64,000 nucleotides of DNA. Source: Kribbella aluminosa. GTDB lineage: Bacteria > Actinomycetota > Actinomycetes > Propionibacteriales > Kribbellaceae. Positions within the stretch are counted from its first letter, which is position 1. Every line of letters begins with the position of its first letter. Of the stretch, positions 63,917-64,000 are shown in pieces. Location of the stretch: assembly GCF_017876295.1 (NCBI RefSeq), contig NZ_JAGINT010000001.1:1054001-1118000 (forward strand), written 5' to 3'. The notes below the pieces were generated by a model, which saw only the letters and a list, made by a program, of their open reading frames with translations, was not told where the DNA came from and ran no database searches. The translations under genes were made by a program, and so were the position numbers.

Positions 63917-64000
63917 TCAGCGAAGACCGAGCGACTTGATCAGCTCGGCAGTCACCTGGCGAGGCGCCGGCAGTACGCCGGGCTTGCCCTGCCCTTCCAG
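63917..64000 (-). CDS. C-terminal end of an unidentified protein (partial)
   Basis: The last 27 codons of a minus-strand gene that continues past the window edge. It reads GKPGVLPAPRQVTAELIKSL and ends GLR plus TGA. Too short to identify. Confidence 0.5.
   Translation of the reverse strand: MEGQGKPGVLPAPRQVTAELIKSLGLR

Overview
The window is high-GC DNA from a filamentous-type actinobacterium. Mycothiol-type enzymes, SigE-type and TPR-type ECF sigma factors, EfeO/EfeB, a streptogrisin-like protease, frequent GTG/TTG starts, and a single-chain glycyl-tRNA synthetase carrying both alpha and beta parts all fit a Kribbella-like member of the Propionibacteriales. The genus is an inference from gene content, not a database result.

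Layout. 1-1479: two enzyme remnants (2,4-dienoyl-CoA reductase and FAD monooxygenase) joined by deletions. 1.4-11.8 kb: ordinary chromosome with a base-excision-repair protein, a GntR/TetR hybrid regulator and its operator, an LCP cell-wall ligase, superoxide dismutase, alpha/beta hydrolases, YCII proteins and an ECF42-like sigma factor. 11.8-12.6 kb: debris with a methyltransferase pseudogene and a large hairpin. 12.6-35.1 kb: a secreted lipoprotein, fused GlyRS, threonine dehydratase-like enzyme, RNase Z-like protein, an efeO-efeB-phosphoesterase operon, a WYL regulator divergent from an epoxide hydrolase, an HtrA-like protease, an MFS-TetR pair, and metH behind an S-adenosylhomocysteine riboswitch. 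35-49.4 kb: TetR/SDR/methyltransferase, an IS4-family insertion with clean target duplication, a permuted lipoate ligase, PhzF-like, PadR/DUF1707, LmeA-like and epimerase genes.

49.5-59.8 kb is an accessory region: short unrecognised genes, a kinase-like ATPase, a duplicated antitoxin-like protein, broken pieces of an S66 peptidase, IS1380 and IS21 transposases, a 17-G homopolymer, a 27-bp tandem duplication, and at the right end a tyrosine integrase with a GntR-type tail, broken by three frameshifts and lying between a complete tRNA-Arg(CCT) and an inverted 5' part of a second tRNA-Arg(CCT). From 59.8 kb core-like genes resume: a secreted serine protease, a sigE-META operon, and a secreted peptidase-like hydrolase whose ribosome-binding site and start codon are buried in a 14-bp perfect hairpin.

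Regulation is unusually legible. Several regulators sit beside clear dyad operators: GntR/TetR at 2758, WYL at 25095, paired sites for MFS-TetR at 29355, three sites between tetR and SDR at 36790, and a 37-bp dyad before padR at 47771. No CRISPR array, no complete prophage, and no large biosynthetic cluster were seen. The best candidates for new biology are the start-codon hairpin at 63.76 kb, the possible +1 frameshift in the IS4 transposase, the integrase-GntR fusion between inverted tRNA genes, and the unrecognised gene cluster at 49.5-52.1 kb.
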